This document shows positions 5,380 through 5,395 of a DNA stretch of 5,395 nucleotides, one piece after another. The DNA comes from Candidatus Omnitrophota bacterium (GTDB taxonomy: Bacteria > Omnitrophota > Gorgyraeia > Kaelpiales > Kaelpiaceae), in the NCBI GenBank assembly GCA_028717465.1, contig JAQUNS010000059.1, positions 1 to 5,395 of the forward strand, in the 5' to 3' direction. The notes below the pieces were generated by a model. It was not told the origin of the DNA and made no database searches. It saw only the letters and a list, made by a program, of their open reading frames with translations. Both the position numbers and the translations under genes were made by a program. How positions within the stretch are numbered: position 1 is the stretch's first letter; each line of letters opens with the position of its first letter.

Positions 5380-5395
5380 TGCCCGGTCAAAGTTT

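Overview
The window looks like a piece of a Gram-negative (diderm) bacterial chromosome, and it contains housekeeping genes plus one RNA gene rather than a mobile or defence island. Base composition is moderately AT-rich throughout, with no abrupt change in gene style. An OmpA/Pal-type peptidoglycan-binding domain argues for an outer membrane. The gap with 7-bp AGTRAAY and TTTGGAATTTG-like degenerate repeats resembles intergenic filler I associate with uncultured lineages such as Omnitrophota. That assignment is a guess from style, not something the sequence proves.

Layout: (1) Positions 2-2419 hold a tightly packed plus-strand operon: the 3' end of a DHH/DHHA1 phosphoesterase (nrnA), tRNA pseudouridine-55 synthase (truB), bifunctional riboflavin kinase/FAD synthetase (ribF) and the trans-translation protein SmpB (smpB). 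The truB-ribF junction overlaps as ATGA and the ribF-smpB junction as GTGA, so translation is probably coupled. (2) Positions 2420-2630 are a non-coding gap with a promoter-like sequence and two families of degenerate short repeats. (3) Positions 2631-3005 encode tmRNA (ssrA), which is absent from the protein-coding picture but clear from its tRNA-like ends, its first pseudoknot and its tag reading frame. (4) Positions 3006-3221 are an AT-rich intergenic region with a dyad and short direct repeats. (5) Positions 3222-5379 hold two envelope genes: a secreted Trp-rich/OmpA-like/LysM protein and a GHL10-type glycoside-hydrolase-like protein.

Functionally, the first half is RNA and translation maintenance: nanoRNA/pAp turnover, tRNA modification, flavin cofactor supply, and ribosome rescue with SmpB and its RNA partner side by side. 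The second half is cell-envelope/peptidoglycan related. I did not find a clearly new biological system. The most unusual points are the tmRNA tag, which appears to read DAGCVSFSLC rather than ending in an Ala-Ala type degron, an enlarged first pseudoknot in the same RNA, and a Trp-rich module in front of the OmpA/LysM domains.
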